A stretch of DNA of 64,000 bases from Sulfurovum sp. (GCA_030949725.1 JAUZSE010000025.1:124001-188000), one strand, 5' to 3'. Counted from the stretch's first letter, positions 46,946 through 56,591 are shown. Numbers and translations are program-made. The notes: generated by a model not told the origin, from the letters alone.

Positions 46946-48667
46946 TTACTTTGCTAATGCGTGGATTTGAATTTCAAAAGACAAGAAATGTCCCCAATAC
47001 TCTTTAATAAAAGTTTCTAGATTCTTTGGGTCTTCACAAAACTGTATCTCATAAAGTGTATCAGATAATGTATTGATACGGAGGTTACTAGAAGCACCTT
47101 TTAGTAGATGTCCAATTTTTTGAATAGCATCAAGGTTACCTTCTTCATAGAATTTTAGCATTTTTTTAGTTTCAATATGTCCCTGATCGATGAAATCATT
47201 CACAAATTCTTCAATGAGATCTACTGGTAAATTCAAATCGTTTGCAGCTTCCTCAAGTTGAAAGTCAAAGTGAATAGGTTTAATGCCTTCAAGACTAATA
47301 GTTCCAAAACTATTTGTATTGACAACTTTTTTAGCTTTAATTTCGGCTATGCTTTTCACTACGGGAGCTATATTTACTTCTTCTGTCTCTATCTTCACTT
47401 CTGGAGCTATTTTTACTTCTTCAGGTGTTATATTGAAAAGTTCGGGGCTTGTTTCTTCAGGTTCTTTTTTACTTGTTTCTGTTGTTAGTCGTGAGAGTGT
47501 AGCATAGAATGATGTAATGGCATTTTTGTTAGTACCTGCAGTTGAGAGTTTTTTAATAATATCTTTGAGCAAGGGAAGGTGTAACATGTCAGCAAGTTGC
47601 GTAAGTGTAGCGATTGCATCTGCACGTTTATTTTTGTCCTGACTCTGAAGGTCTGTTTCTAGGTCGAGTGCAGTATCAATGTATTCTTCAAGGAAAGCAT
47701 TGTAATCTTCATGCGATACACCCATTTCTTGACTGATGGTATCTATGTCTATTAGAATTTCTTCAGTACTTTCAATTTGACTAAGGTTTTCGGCGACATT
47801 TTCTACTTCTTCTTTTGGTGAGAAAAGATCTTCAAAGTCTTCTTCATCATCTTGACTGATAGTATCAATATTTATTTGTATATCTTCAGTTTTTTCAAGA
47901 GGTTTTTCTACTTCTTCTTTTGGTGAGAAAAGATCTTCAAAATCTTCTTCATCATCATCTTGACTGATAGTATCAATATTTATTTGTATGTCTTCAGTTT
48001 TTTCAAGAGGTTTTTCTACTTCTTCTTTTGGTGAGAAAAGATCTTCAAAGTCTTCTTCATCATCTTGACTGATAGTATCAATATTTATTTGTATGTCTTC
48101 AGTTTTTTCAAGAGGTTTTTCTACTTCTTCTTTTGGTGAGAAAAGATCTTCAAAGTCTTCTTCATCATCTTGACTGATAGTATCAATATTTATTTGTATG
48201 TCTTCAGTTTTTTCAAGAGGTTTTTCTACTTCTTCTTTTGGTGAGAAAAGATCTTCAAAGTCTTCTTCATCACTCTCTGATTCGATAGAGATTAAATCTG
48301 TATCCAAGTCTAAAGGCATGATCCCCTCTAGGTTCTCTTCTTTCGTATCGGAAATTGTGCTAGCATCGAAGATATTCTCTTCAGATAATAATTCAGAGAT
48401 CCTAGTTTCTATTTCTGCTTCTGAAGTCTTGGCTAGTGAAATATTAACCAATGTAAGATCTCCAAGCATACTTGAAAGTGCAGTTTTAGAGATGGCATAA
48501 GTTTGATCATTATTGATCATGATTTTGTCTTCAGACACAGAATCAAAAGTACTTTCTCCCAATATTATTTTTGATGATAACTCATCTATATGGGAGACTC
48601 CACATAGAGCCAATAAGTTTTCATCTGCAGCTATGATTTGATGGGTTTGATTTAATAAATAATACAT
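46946..48667 (-). CDS. HPt-domain phosphotransfer protein with five acidic tandem repeats
   Basis: 573 residues. Residues 1-85 look PAS-like or sensor-like ('HQIIAADENLLALCGV'). Residues about 133-308 are five tandem copies of a 35-residue acidic unit starting 'DEEDFEDLFSPKEEVEKPLE' and ending in 'TISQD'; copy four has one extra Asp and the last copy diverges halfway. A helical region with 'HEDYNAFLEEYIDTALDL' follows, and the C-terminal HPt domain (about 480-573) has 'IGHLLKGASSNLRI' with His520 as the likely phosphorylated residue. It probably relays phosphate from the hybrid kinase to the lone receiver. The unit repeats are nearly identical in DNA, implying recent expansion. Confidence 0.84.
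   Translation of the reverse strand: MYYLLNQTHQIIAADENLLALCGVSHIDELSSKIILGESTFDSVSEDKIMINNDQTYAISKTALSSMLGDLTLVNISLAKTSEAEIETRISELLSEENIFDASTISDTKEENLEGIMPLDLDTDLISIESESDEEDFEDLFSPKEEVEKPLEKTEDIQINIDTISQDDEEDFEDLFSPKEEVEKPLEKTEDIQINIDTISQDDEEDFEDLFSPKEEVEKPLEKTEDIQINIDTISQDDDEEDFEDLFSPKEEVEKPLEKTEDIQINIDTISQDDEEDFEDLFSPKEEVENVAENLSQIESTEEILIDIDTISQEMGVSHEDYNAFLEEYIDTALDLETDLQSQDKNKRADAIATLTQLADMLHLPLLKDIIKKLSTAGTNKNAITSFYATLSRLTTETSKKEPEETSPELFNITPEEVKIAPEVKIETEEVNIAPVVKSIAEIKAKKVVNTNSFGTISLEGIKPIHFDFQLEEAANDLNLPVDLIEEFVNDFIDQGHIETKKMLKFYEEGNLDAIQKIGHLLKGASSNLRINTLSDTLYEIQFCEDPKNLETFIKEYWGHFLSFEIQIHALAK
47744..48271 (-). repeat. In-frame 105/108-bp tandem repeat, five copies
   Basis: Five head-to-tail units, four of 105 bp or slightly less and one of 108 bp, inside the HPt gene. 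Inner copies differ by one or two bases only (for example ATATC versus ATGTC). The repeat keeps frame, so copy number can change protein length without breaking it. Short-read assemblies often miscount such arrays. Confidence 0.9.
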
Positions 48668-48685
48668 TTTTTCAACAATTCCTCT

Positions 48686-49099
48686 TTAATTACTTTCTTT
48701 TATAAGCATATCTTTATAGATAGGAATACTTTCTTCAACTTCTGAGGCTGATGCAGGTCTTCTTGCTGCAGTATAGCCAATAACTTCCCCTTCATTTATG
48801 ACGAGTGCAATATGTGAGTAAACCCAATAATATTTACCATCTTTTCTTAAGTTTTTAACAATTCCTGTCCATTCTTTGCCTGATTGGATAGTGTCCCATA
48901 TCTCTTGAAATGCTGCTTTTGGCATATCTGGATGTCTAACAAGATTATGGCTCTTACCTTTTAACTCATCTTTGCTATAACCTGAAATCTCACAAAATTT
49001 ACGATTGGCATAGGTAATAATGCCCTTAAGATCAGTAGAACTAATTATCAAACCTTTTGTAAAGACATATTCTTCATCAATTGGGTTAGGTTTATTCAT
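48686..49099 (-). CDS. Aer-like single PAS-domain protein
   Basis: 137 residues from the ATG at 49099, spaced 11 nt from a GGGG-type ribosome site; a GTG four codons upstream is possible. PAS fold: 'IISSTDLKGIITYANRKFCEISGYSKDELKGK', 'HNLVRHPDMPKAAFQEIWDTI', 'GKEWTGIVKNLRKDGKYYWV' and 'GYTAARRPAS' are all shared with the FAD-binding PAS of Aer-type redox sensors (shown in pieces). No transmitter domain. First gene of the phosphorelay operon, so it may bring redox input. A TATAAT-like box lies about 70 nt upstream. Confidence 0.85.
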   Translation of the reverse strand: MNKPNPIDEEYVFTKGLIISSTDLKGIITYANRKFCEISGYSKDELKGKSHNLVRHPDMPKAAFQEIWDTIQSGKEWTGIVKNLRKDGKYYWVYSHIALVINEGEVIGYTAARRPASASEVEESIPIYKDMLIKESN

Positions 49100-49313
49100 A
49101 GTATGTATCACCCCTTTTTTTAACAGTTTTCTGTCTCACTTTACAATGAGTTTAGCTTTTAATTTAAGATTATAATTTATATTATGTTGAGTTAATTAAG
49201 TAGTCCCAAGATAATATTGTATAATAATCCTATTTTTAAAACTCTATTATAATTAAACTAAAACTAGAATGAATTAAGAAATTTTTTAGTAAAAAATATG
49301 AAATACTCTGTTT

Positions 49314-51104
49314 TTAGTCAGTATCCTTTTTAAGGATAGATGAGATTTTTTTATTTGTAATTTTTTCTAACTCCTCTTCTGATGCATGTTCAATGGCTTC
49401 AAATGTTCCAAAGTAGTCAATAAGTTTTTTAATAGTTGCCTTACCAATACCTTTTTTACACAGAAGAGAAATTTGCGTATCGTCTTTTCGCTTTTTATTT
49501 TGATGATAGGTGATAGCATAACGGTGTGCTTCATCTCTTTGTCTTTGTATCCAATGTAAACGTTTGTCATTGGGTTTAAGTTCGAAGAGCCCAGAAGAGG
49601 TGTAAAGCATGTCTTTTGCTGCACCTTTTGCACGGTGTGCTTTAGCATCAAGTTTTTCTTTGGCAATGGCAATGACATCAAGGTTGACTTGTGCTTTTTC
49701 GAGAAGACTTTTTGCAAGATTTAAATTGGCTTGTCCCCCATCAAGTATCCATAAGTCGGGAGCAGGGGATGCTTCAAATCTTTCTATACGTCTAGAGAGC
49801 ATCTCTTTCATCTGCCCATATTCGTCTTGAACATGGAGTTCATAACGTCTATAAGACTTTTTATCCCAGTTCCCCTCATCCCATACCACCATACCACCTA
49901 CAGTTGCTGCACCCATAAGATGAGAATTATCAAAGGTTTCGATACGGTAAGGGATGGATCCTAGATCAAAAAGATCAGCTATTTTTTGTTCCATGATAGT
50001 ATCAGACTCTTTTTTCCGCAATAACTCTGTACAGTTTTGGAGTGCAAGAGCAATGAGTTTTGCTTTGGGACCACGTAAGGGTGTAAGAACATCTACTTTT
50101 TTATGAAAACGTGTGCCAAGACTCAGTGCTACTTGTTTGGAGTCTTCAAAGGAGTGAGCAGTGAGAATCTGTTTGCTGATATTGGGCACATCTATAGTAT
50201 AAAATTCTAATAATGCTTGTCTATAAGCTTCATTTTCATCAAAAATGTGGGTATGTCTGAAATAGGAGTAGGAAGAAGAGATGATCTTTCCCTCACGCAT
50301 AAAGAGTTTGACTATGACACCCCTTTCATCCCCATTCTGTATAGCAAAGATATCTAAGTTCAGTTCTTTTGCCATGTCTATGTTAGAGGAGATACTAAGA
50401 GAAGATATAGCCGCGATATTGTCTCTAATGTTTCCTGCTTCTTCATAACGTTCTTGCACTGCTAGGTCTGTCATCTTCTGTCTAAGTACGCAAAGCAGGT
50501 TTTTGCGTTTGACTATGGAAGTTTTGGCTTGTGTGACTATCTCTTGGTAGTCTTTGGGGCTTACTTTTCCTTCACAGGGGGCAAGACATTTTTTTATCTG
50601 GTAAAAAAGGCAGGCTTTTCCTTCTCTTAAACAAGATTTCCTTTGTATAAGAGGATAGACTTCATAGAGTGCATCAAGCAATGCTCTTCCCCCTGTGGGG
50701 AAAGGACCATAGTAGGTTAGATCCTTCCCTTTTATGACTTTTCGGGTGATCTCAAAGCGTGGGTAATCCAAAGATTCATCGATGTATATGTAAGGATAAG
50801 TTTTGTCATCACGCAATAAAATGTTGTATTTTGGTTTAAGCTGTTTAATAAGAGAATTTTCCAAAATGAGCGCATCGTTTTCTGTTTGGACTACAATGTA
50901 TTCTAATCTGACAGCTTCTTGCAACATCTTGATGATACGGGGATTTTGTGTAGGATTGGGTCTAAACTCTGGGGTAAAACGCCAGTAACTTTTGACTCTG
51001 TGTTTAAGATTTTTGGCTTTACCTACATAAAGTAATTTGCCTGTAGAGTCAAAATATTGGTATATCCCTGCGGAGGAGGGGAGATCTTGAACTACTGATT
51101 GCAT
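49314..51104 (-). CDS. uvrC: Excinuclease ABC subunit C
   Basis: 596 residues. GIY-YIG nuclease: 'PSSAGIYQYFDSTGKLLYVGKAKNLKHRV' pattern at the N-terminus; a cysteine-bearing region 'CLREGKACLFYQIKKCLAPCEG'; the UVR motif near 'QERYEEAGNIRDNI'; the RNase H-like nuclease with 'ETFDNSHLMG' and 'LWILDGGQANL'; and C-terminal HhH with 'GIGKATIKKLIDYFGT'. With UvrAB it cuts on both sides of DNA lesions. Its start overlaps the DUF721-like gene end by 13 nt. Confidence 0.96.
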   Translation of the reverse strand: MQSVVQDLPSSAGIYQYFDSTGKLLYVGKAKNLKHRVKSYWRFTPEFRPNPTQNPRIIKMLQEAVRLEYIVVQTENDALILENSLIKQLKPKYNILLRDDKTYPYIYIDESLDYPRFEITRKVIKGKDLTYYGPFPTGGRALLDALYEVYPLIQRKSCLREGKACLFYQIKKCLAPCEGKVSPKDYQEIVTQAKTSIVKRKNLLCVLRQKMTDLAVQERYEEAGNIRDNIAAISSLSISSNIDMAKELNLDIFAIQNGDERGVIVKLFMREGKIISSSYSYFRHTHIFDENEAYRQALLEFYTIDVPNISKQILTAHSFEDSKQVALSLGTRFHKKVDVLTPLRGPKAKLIALALQNCTELLRKKESDTIMEQKIADLFDLGSIPYRIETFDNSHLMGAATVGGMVVWDEGNWDKKSYRRYELHVQDEYGQMKEMLSRRIERFEASPAPDLWILDGGQANLNLAKSLLEKAQVNLDVIAIAKEKLDAKAHRAKGAAKDMLYTSSGLFELKPNDKRLHWIQRQRDEAHRYAITYHQNKKRKDDTQISLLCKKGIGKATIKKLIDYFGTFEAIEHASEEELEKITNKKISSILKKDTD

Positions 51105-51535
51105 GTAATCAATGTCCTAATGCGTTCAAATGCTTCTTTGAGTTTTTCATCTTTGGGCAACTCAAATGTACCTGTGGAGCGTTCATAATAATGAGGAATG
51201 GTTGAAGATAAAGCTTTCTCTTGGGGCATAGCATGGTACTTACTATGAAAGATAACTACTTTGTTCGCAGTCATTTTTTGACAGCTAGACACATAGGTAT
51301 TGAGTTGGATTAATAGGCTTTTTAATAAATCTTTATTATAATTGAACTCCATTTTAAAACCAGGGTGTGTCACTGCTATAAAGAGTGTTTCTTCTTTGAT
51401 GTACACAAAGGCAACTGCTTTTTGCCATTTGTTGCTTAAAAGATTGATATATTTTTGGTAGCACTCCTGTCTTTTTAATGATTTAAACTGAGGTTGAGAA
51501 GATAAATGAGACAAAATCATACTGGCTTTTTTCAT
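51092..51535 (-). CDS. DUF721/DciA-like small protein
   Basis: 147 residues, conserved-looking but weakly assigned. The middle part 'LLSNKWQKAVAFVYIKEETLFIAVTHPGFKMEF' followed by 'LLKSLLIQLNTYV' resembles the DUF721 (DciA) core, in which members help load the replicative helicase. The C-terminal half has no recognised domain. Overlaps uvrC at its 3' end and the antisense lipoprotein gene by 30 nt at its 5' end, so the two promoters are packed inside coding sequence. Confidence 0.55.
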   Translation of the reverse strand: MKKASMILSHLSSQPQFKSLKRQECYQKYINLLSNKWQKAVAFVYIKEETLFIAVTHPGFKMEFNYNKDLLKSLLIQLNTYVSSCQKMTANKVVIFHSKYHAMPQEKALSSTIPHYYERSTGTFELPKDEKLKEAFERIRTLITCNQ

Positions 51536-51655
51536 AAAGCAATTATAACATCACTTTGCTGTATCATCTTGACAGGATGTGGATACAAAACTGATCCTAT
51601 CTATACTGAGGATACAGTCAAGAACAATACAAGTATCAAGATTGAAGGCAAGTGA
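51506..51655 (+). CDS. Small lipoprotein, LptM/YifL-like, 49 residues
   Basis: Short gene found by hand. It starts 'MRQNHTGFFHKAIITSLCC' and carries a lipobox 'IILTGCGYKTDPIY'. The 'GCGxKxxPxY' segment after the lipid-attached Cys resembles LptM (YifL), a helper of the LptD/LptE translocon. The stop overlaps the nadB start (TGATG). It is 30 nt antisense-overlapping with the divergent DUF721-like gene. The LptM identity is a motif-level call. Confidence 0.6.
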   Translation: MRQNHTGFFHKAIITSLCCIILTGCGYKTDPIYTEDTVKNNTSIKIEGK

Positions 51656-53106
51656 TGGAGAAGTATGACGTGCTTATTATTGGTGCAGGTATCGCAGGAC
51701 TTTATGCTGCGATGCAACTGCCTGCAAGCAAGAAAGTGTTGGTAGTCTGCAAGGATATTCCTTGGGAATGTAATACTTTTTATGCACAAGGGGGGATGAC
51801 CACTGCCTTGAATGAGGCAGATATTGCTAGTCATGTAGAAGATACTATGGCGGCAGGTTCTTATCATAATGATAAAGAAGCAGTAGAGATACTTTCGCGT
51901 ACTTCACTGGAAACGACACCTGATATCATCAACAAAGGGATGGAATTTGATACAGACAAAGAGGGAAATCTACTTTATACCAGAGAAGCGGCACACTCAG
52001 TAGAACGTATTATCCATGCAGGAGGAGATGCCACGGGACGGTATATGCATTACTTTATGATGGTACAAAACAAACATAAACTTCAGAAAAATACATTGGT
52101 GTATGATTTACTTATAGAAGATGGTAGATGCTTTGGGGTCAAAGCAACGGTTAATTATGAACCTACAACCATCTATGCCGATGATGTGATTATCGCTTCA
52201 GGAGGTATAGGTTCTCTTTATGAGTACAATACAAACTCCCGTACGGTGTCTGCGGATATCCATGGTATTTGTGTTGAAAAAGGTATAGAACTCTTCGATA
52301 TGGAGTTTATGCAGTTTCATCCTACTGTTTTTGTCGATACACCGTATGCACGAAAACTTTTACTTACTGAAGCGTTGAGAGGTGAAGGTGCGCATGTGGT
52401 AGATGATGAAGGAAGACGATTTTTATTTGATTATGATGTGCGTGGTGAGTTGGCAAGTAGAGATATTGTATCACGGGGTATTTTTGATTATAAGCGTAAA
52501 ACGGGACAAAAAGCCTATCTTGACTTTTCTATGTTTGAAGAAAAGTGGTTTAAACATCGCTTTCCAAATATCACACACACTTTTACTACGCTTGGGTATA
52601 CCTTTCCCAAAGATAAAATATCTATTTCTCCAGCATTTCACTATGCCAATGGTGGTATAAAATGTGATACCAATGGCGGTATAGAGGGAATCGAAGGTCT
52701 TTATGTGATAGGAGAAGCTGCAAGAACAGGCGTGCATGGAGCTAACCGTTTGGCATCAAACTCCTTACTTGAAGGAGTTGTCTTTGCCAAACGTGCCGTA
52801 GACCATCTTCTGAGTAAAGAGCATAAAGCCATCCAAACACCTAAATTTGAGAAGGATTATGGTAATATTCTGCACAAAGAAAATGATAAAATCTATAAAC
52901 ATAAACTACGTCAAGTAATGTGGGATGACATAGGGATTATCAGGACAACCAGAGGTTTGCATGAAGCGAAAAATATCATTTATGATATGAAAAATAAAGA
53001 GATAGGAAGACTGCTTGCGCTACGGCTTAACACAGCTTCTGCTATCGTGGACGCAGCATTGGCAAGAAAAGAGTCTTTAGGCTCTCATTATATGGAATCA
53101 GAATAG
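51655..53106 (+). CDS. nadB: L-aspartate oxidase
   Basis: 483 residues from the ATG at 51655 (a GTG one codon earlier is also possible). FAD-binding 'DVLIIGAGIAGLYAAMQL', 'QGGMTTALNEAD', 'HAGGDATGRYM', 'ASGGIGSLYEYNTNS', 'EFMQFHPT', 'LLTEALRGEGAHVV' and 'GEAARTGVHGANRLASNSLLE' are all present. It oxidises aspartate to iminoaspartate for NAD synthesis. The start overlaps the lipoprotein stop. Confidence 0.95.
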   Translation: MEKYDVLIIGAGIAGLYAAMQLPASKKVLVVCKDIPWECNTFYAQGGMTTALNEADIASHVEDTMAAGSYHNDKEAVEILSRTSLETTPDIINKGMEFDTDKEGNLLYTREAAHSVERIIHAGGDATGRYMHYFMMVQNKHKLQKNTLVYDLLIEDGRCFGVKATVNYEPTTIYADDVIIASGGIGSLYEYNTNSRTVSADIHGICVEKGIELFDMEFMQFHPTVFVDTPYARKLLLTEALRGEGAHVVDDEGRRFLFDYDVRGELASRDIVSRGIFDYKRKTGQKAYLDFSMFEEKWFKHRFPNITHTFTTLGYTFPKDKISISPAFHYANGGIKCDTNGGIEGIEGLYVIGEAARTGVHGANRLASNSLLEGVVFAKRAVDHLLSKEHKAIQTPKFEKDYGNILHKENDKIYKHKLRQVMWDDIGIIRTTRGLHEAKNIIYDMKNKEIGRLLALRLNTASAIVDAALARKESLGSHYMESE

Positions 53107-53153
53107 ATTATATGTATCGACATATATGGCACAAAACAGAATCAGGAGAAACA

Positions 53154-54503
53154 ATGACAGAAGCATTAGGATCAACAGTAGATTTGACAACAACATGGGT
53201 GGGGATTGTTTCCCTCGCGATATTTGTAATCGCATATTATTTTATTGCAACGGAAGATAAATATCATATAAACAAAGCAAAACCTGCACTCTTTGCAGGA
53301 ACATTTATCTTTATGCTTATAGGACTTTATTATGCTATGAATGGTTTGGATGGTTCACATTTACATCATGAGATAGAGATTCTTATAGTTGAGATTGCAG
53401 GGATATTTTTCTTCCTCTTTGTTGCGATGACGTACATCGAAGCGATGATAGATAGAAATGTTTTTTCTGCCTTACGTTATAACTTAGTTTCAAAAGGGTA
53501 TGACTATAAAAAACTGTTTTGGATTACAGGATTTTTGGCTTTCTTTATCTCTCCTATCGCAGATAACTTAACCACAGCGTTGATCCTCTCTACGGTATTG
53601 ATTACGATAGACAAAGCCAATAAAGAATTTATCGTTCCTAGTGCGGTAAACATCGTAGTTGCTGCCAATGCTGGAGGTGCTTGGTCTCCTTTTGGTGATA
53701 TTACCACTTTGATGGTATGGGTAGATGGTAAAGGACACTTTACAGACTTCCTTTATCTTTTTCCTGCGTCTATATTGGGATGGTTTATTACTGCGTACTT
53801 ATTGAGTCGTTTTGTACCAAATGGAAATCCACCATTTTCCAAAGGTGAGAAAAAAGTAGAAATTGCTCCAGGTGGTAAGATGATTATGGGACTCTTTGCT
53901 TTTACTATTGCTTCTGCTGTACTCTCACATCAAGTGCTTCATTTACCTGCTATGTGGGGAATGATGTTTGGTTTGGCTGTTTTAAAACTTTATGTTTATA
54001 GTATGAGTAGACATGTAAGGTACGACAGTGAAGGTCTGGCATGTCCTACGGTGAATGTTTTTTCTTTTATCTCAAAAATTGAAAATGACACCTTACTTTT
54101 CTTCTTTGGTATCTTAGCTGCGGTAGGTGGTCTTCACTTCTTAGGTTTCTTAGAGTATTTTACAGCACTTTATGCCCAATATGGTGCAACCACAGTCAAT
54201 ATCGGTGTTGGGTTCCTTTCTGCAATCGTAGATAACGTGCCTGTGATGTCAGCAGTACTTAAATCAAGCCCAGATATGGGTGTAGATGCACACGCACAAT
54301 GGATGCTTGTAACCCTTACCGCAGGTGTGGGTGGTTCACTTATCTCTTTTGGTTCTGCCGCAGGTGTGGGAGTGATGGGTAAACTTCACGGTATTTATAC
54401 CTTTGCTTCACATATGAAATTGGCTTGGACTGTACTTATAGGGTATATCGTGTCTGTTTCTGTTTGGTATGTACAGTTTCAAATTTTAGGATTTGGGGCG
54501 TAA
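53154..54503 (+). CDS. nhaD: Na+/H+ antiporter NhaD type
   Basis: 449 residues from the ATG at 53154, chosen because a GGAG site lies 6 nt upstream; a frame opening 14 codons earlier lacks one. About 11-12 membrane helices. NhaD/arsenite-permease family motifs: 'FFFLFVAMTYIEAM', 'SPIADNLTTALILSTVLI', 'VVAANAGGAWSPFGDITTLMVW', 'AIVDNVPVMSAVLK' and 'SLISFGSAAGVGVMG'. It exchanges sodium for protons across the inner membrane, in line with a marine or saline habitat. Confidence 0.93.
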   Translation: MTEALGSTVDLTTTWVGIVSLAIFVIAYYFIATEDKYHINKAKPALFAGTFIFMLIGLYYAMNGLDGSHLHHEIEILIVEIAGIFFFLFVAMTYIEAMIDRNVFSALRYNLVSKGYDYKKLFWITGFLAFFISPIADNLTTALILSTVLITIDKANKEFIVPSAVNIVVAANAGGAWSPFGDITTLMVWVDGKGHFTDFLYLFPASILGWFITAYLLSRFVPNGNPPFSKGEKKVEIAPGGKMIMGLFAFTIASAVLSHQVLHLPAMWGMMFGLAVLKLYVYSMSRHVRYDSEGLACPTVNVFSFISKIENDTLLFFFGILAAVGGLHFLGFLEYFTALYAQYGATTVNIGVGFLSAIVDNVPVMSAVLKSSPDMGVDAHAQWMLVTLTAGVGGSLISFGSAAGVGVMGKLHGIYTFASHMKLAWTVLIGYIVSVSVWYVQFQILGFGA

Positions 54504-54529
54504 TTTTCTCTAAAATAAAAAGGATAACC

Positions 54530-54679
54530 ATGCTTCTACTCATAACGGTATTATTGCTTTTAGCTTTTACAGGCATTGGTTATTATTTTTCAGGGAAACA
54601 AGGTGCTATTGGTACCTTTTTAACCCTCCTCTTTCTCTTTGGATTGCCAGCCATTATTTATAGTATGCAGAGTAATTAA
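54530..54679 (+). CDS. Small membrane protein, 49 residues
   Basis: Start at an ATG with an AAGGA site 7 nt upstream, 26 nt after nhaD. Two short hydrophobic stretches ('[19 protein letters not shown]' and '[19 protein letters not shown]') joined by a glycine-rich turn suggest a two-pass membrane hairpin. Not recognised. Position suggests cotranscription with nhaD. Confidence 0.55.
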   Translation: MLLLITVLLLLAFTGIGYYFSGKQGAIGTFLTLLFLFGLPAIIYSMQSN

Positions 54680-54753
54680 ACCTAAGTAAAAAGGGTTTTA
54701 ATCATACTCATTGTATAATTACTTTAAATAATTATCTACCCAAGGAAACCTCC

Positions 54754-56292
54754 ATGAAACAAGTACCTATTTTAGTCTTAGACTTTGGTTCACAATATAC
54801 ACAACTTATAGCAAGAAAATTAAGAGAATCTGGTGTTTACACGGAAGTAGTGCCTTATAGAGAAAGTCTTGAAGCTATAAAGGCAAGGAATCCACAGGGT
54901 ATTATACTCTCAGGTGGCCCTGCATCTGTTTATGATAAAGATGCTTATAAACCAGATGAAGGTATCTGGGATTTAGGGTTGCCTGTACTTGGTATTTGTT
55001 ATGGTATGCAGATTATTACACAACACTTTGGTGGGTCTGTTGTCCCTGCGATTCATCATGAATACGGAAAAGCAAAACTGAAGATAGAAAATGACTCCAG
55101 TATCTTTAAAGATGTAAATGATGAGAGCATTGTATGGATGAGCCATGGAGACAAAGCAGAAAGTATCCCTAGCGGTTTTGAAGTGATTGGTACGTCTGAA
55201 AACTCTCCTTATGCAGCCATAGCAGATGAGACACGTAAAGTGTATGCCTTTCAATTTCACCCTGAAGTACACCACACTGTAGAGGGTACTGTGATGTTGA
55301 AAAATTTTGCAAAATATATTTGTGGCTGTGAGAGTACATGGAATATGGGTAGCTTTGCTAAAGAGAAAATAGAAGGTATTCGTGTACAAGTAGGAGATAA
55401 AAAAGTGCTTTGTGGTGTAAGTGGAGGTGTTGATTCTTCTGTGGTTGCTGCAATGCTGAATGAGGCACTGCCTAAAGAACAACTCATCTGTGTCTTTGTA
55501 GATCAAGGGCTTTTACGTAAGAATGAAGTAGAAGATGTACAAGTGATGTTTAAAATGTTAGATATGCCACTGATCACCATAGATGCCAAAAAAGAATTTA
55601 TGGCTGTACTTGAAGGTGTAAGTGATCCTGAGATAAAACGTAAAGCAATTGGCGAAAAATTCATCGAAATTTTTGACATTGAAGCGAAGAAACATACAGA
55701 TGTTGCTTTTTTGGCACAAGGCACACTGTACACAGATGTCATCGAATCAGTTTCCGTCAAAGGACCGTCTAAGACGATTAAATCACATCATAATGTAGGT
55801 GGATTACCAGATTGGATGACCTTTGAGCTAGTAGAGCCTTTAAGAGAGATCTTCAAAGATGAGGTAAGAAAACTAGGACTAGAACTAGGACTGCCTAAAG
55901 ACATGATAGGCAGACATCCTTTCCCTGGACCTGGACTTGCTATACGTACTATGGGCGCAGTGACGGAAGAAGGTTTACACCTTATACGAGAGTCAGATGC
56001 CATTATGCAAGAAGAGCTTAGAGCGACAGGGTATTATGACAAAGTATGGCAAGCATTTACTGTACTTCTCAACGTACAGTCTGTAGGTGTCATGGGTGAT
56101 AACCGAACCTATGAAAATACAGTATGTATAAGAATGGTAGAATCTGTAGATGGGATGACTGCTACTTTTGCACATGTACCTCATGAGATACTTGAGGGTA
56201 TGAGCAGAAGAATTATCAATGAAATAGATGGTATAAACCGTGTTGTTTACGATATAAGCTCTAAGCCTCCTGCAACAATAGAGTGGGAATAA
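54754..56292 (+). CDS. guaA: GMP synthase (glutamine-hydrolysing)
   Basis: 512 residues. Class I amidotransferase: '[16 protein letters not shown]', '[10 protein letters not shown]' and the catalytic Cys in 'VLGICYGMQ', His-Glu in 'QFHPEV'. ATP-pyrophosphatase: '[17 protein letters not shown]' P-loop and '[10 protein letters not shown]'. The C-terminal dimerisation domain ends '[11 protein letters not shown]', the usual GuaA end. It converts XMP to GMP. A TATAAT-like box lies about 35 nt upstream. Confidence 0.97.
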   Translation: MKQVPILVLDFGSQYTQLIARKLRESGVYTEVVPYRESLEAIKARNPQGIILSGGPASVYDKDAYKPDEGIWDLGLPVLGICYGMQIITQHFGGSVVPAIHHEYGKAKLKIENDSSIFKDVNDESIVWMSHGDKAESIPSGFEVIGTSENSPYAAIADETRKVYAFQFHPEVHHTVEGTVMLKNFAKYICGCESTWNMGSFAKEKIEGIRVQVGDKKVLCGVSGGVDSSVVAAMLNEALPKEQLICVFVDQGLLRKNEVEDVQVMFKMLDMPLITIDAKKEFMAVLEGVSDPEIKRKAIGEKFIEIFDIEAKKHTDVAFLAQGTLYTDVIESVSVKGPSKTIKSHHNVGGLPDWMTFELVEPLREIFKDEVRKLGLELGLPKDMIGRHPFPGPGLAIRTMGAVTEEGLHLIRESDAIMQEELRATGYYDKVWQAFTVLLNVQSVGVMGDNRTYENTVCIRMVESVDGMTATFAHVPHEILEGMSRRIINEIDGINRVVYDISSKPPATIEWE

Positions 56293-56295
56293 AAT

Positions 56296-56577
56296 ATGTG
56301 TATTCCCGCTTATTATAAGTATCTTTTTTTAGCTATTGTTGTTGGAACTTTAGTGATCCTTGCAGTGTTTTATGACAGACTTTTTTATTTTGTACCTATA
56401 TTTGTTTTTGCTATTGTCTGGAGTCGTATACGTTGCCCTAAATGTAATGAACCCATACTTAAAGACAAGAAAGGCTGGTATATCTTTACTATGAGAAGTA
56501 CTTGTCGCCATTGTGGACAAGACACCCTTTTGTGCGAAGTCGAATCTGATGAGGTAACGAGTCAGCGTCTAAAATAA
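56296..56577 (+). CDS. Membrane protein with C-terminal zinc ribbon
   Basis: 93 residues. Two membrane helices (about 8-25 and 28-43) are followed by a CxxC pair 'RCPKCNEPIL' and 'TCRHCGQDTLLC', a treble-clef or rubredoxin-like ribbon. Not recognised by family name. It starts 3 nt after guaA. Confidence 0.65.
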   Translation: MCIPAYYKYLFLAIVVGTLVILAVFYDRLFYFVPIFVFAIVWSRIRCPKCNEPILKDKKGWYIFTMRSTCRHCGQDTLLCEVESDEVTSQRLK

Positions 56578-56591
56578 AAGAAAGGTTTAAT

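Noticed and set aside
47744-48271. Regular direct repeats that could suggest a CRISPR array
   Set aside because: The units are contiguous 105-bp copies in one reading frame with no variable spacers, so it is a coding tandem repeat.
49112-49313. Possible small RNA in the AT-rich gap between the PAS gene and uvrC
   Set aside because: Only weak A/T palindromes and a TATAAT-like box are visible; nothing supports a defined RNA.
54973-55506. A 177-codon reverse-strand ORF inside guaA
   Set aside because: guaA is a full-length conserved gene; the reverse frame has Cys/Tyr/His-rich composition typical of a shadow.
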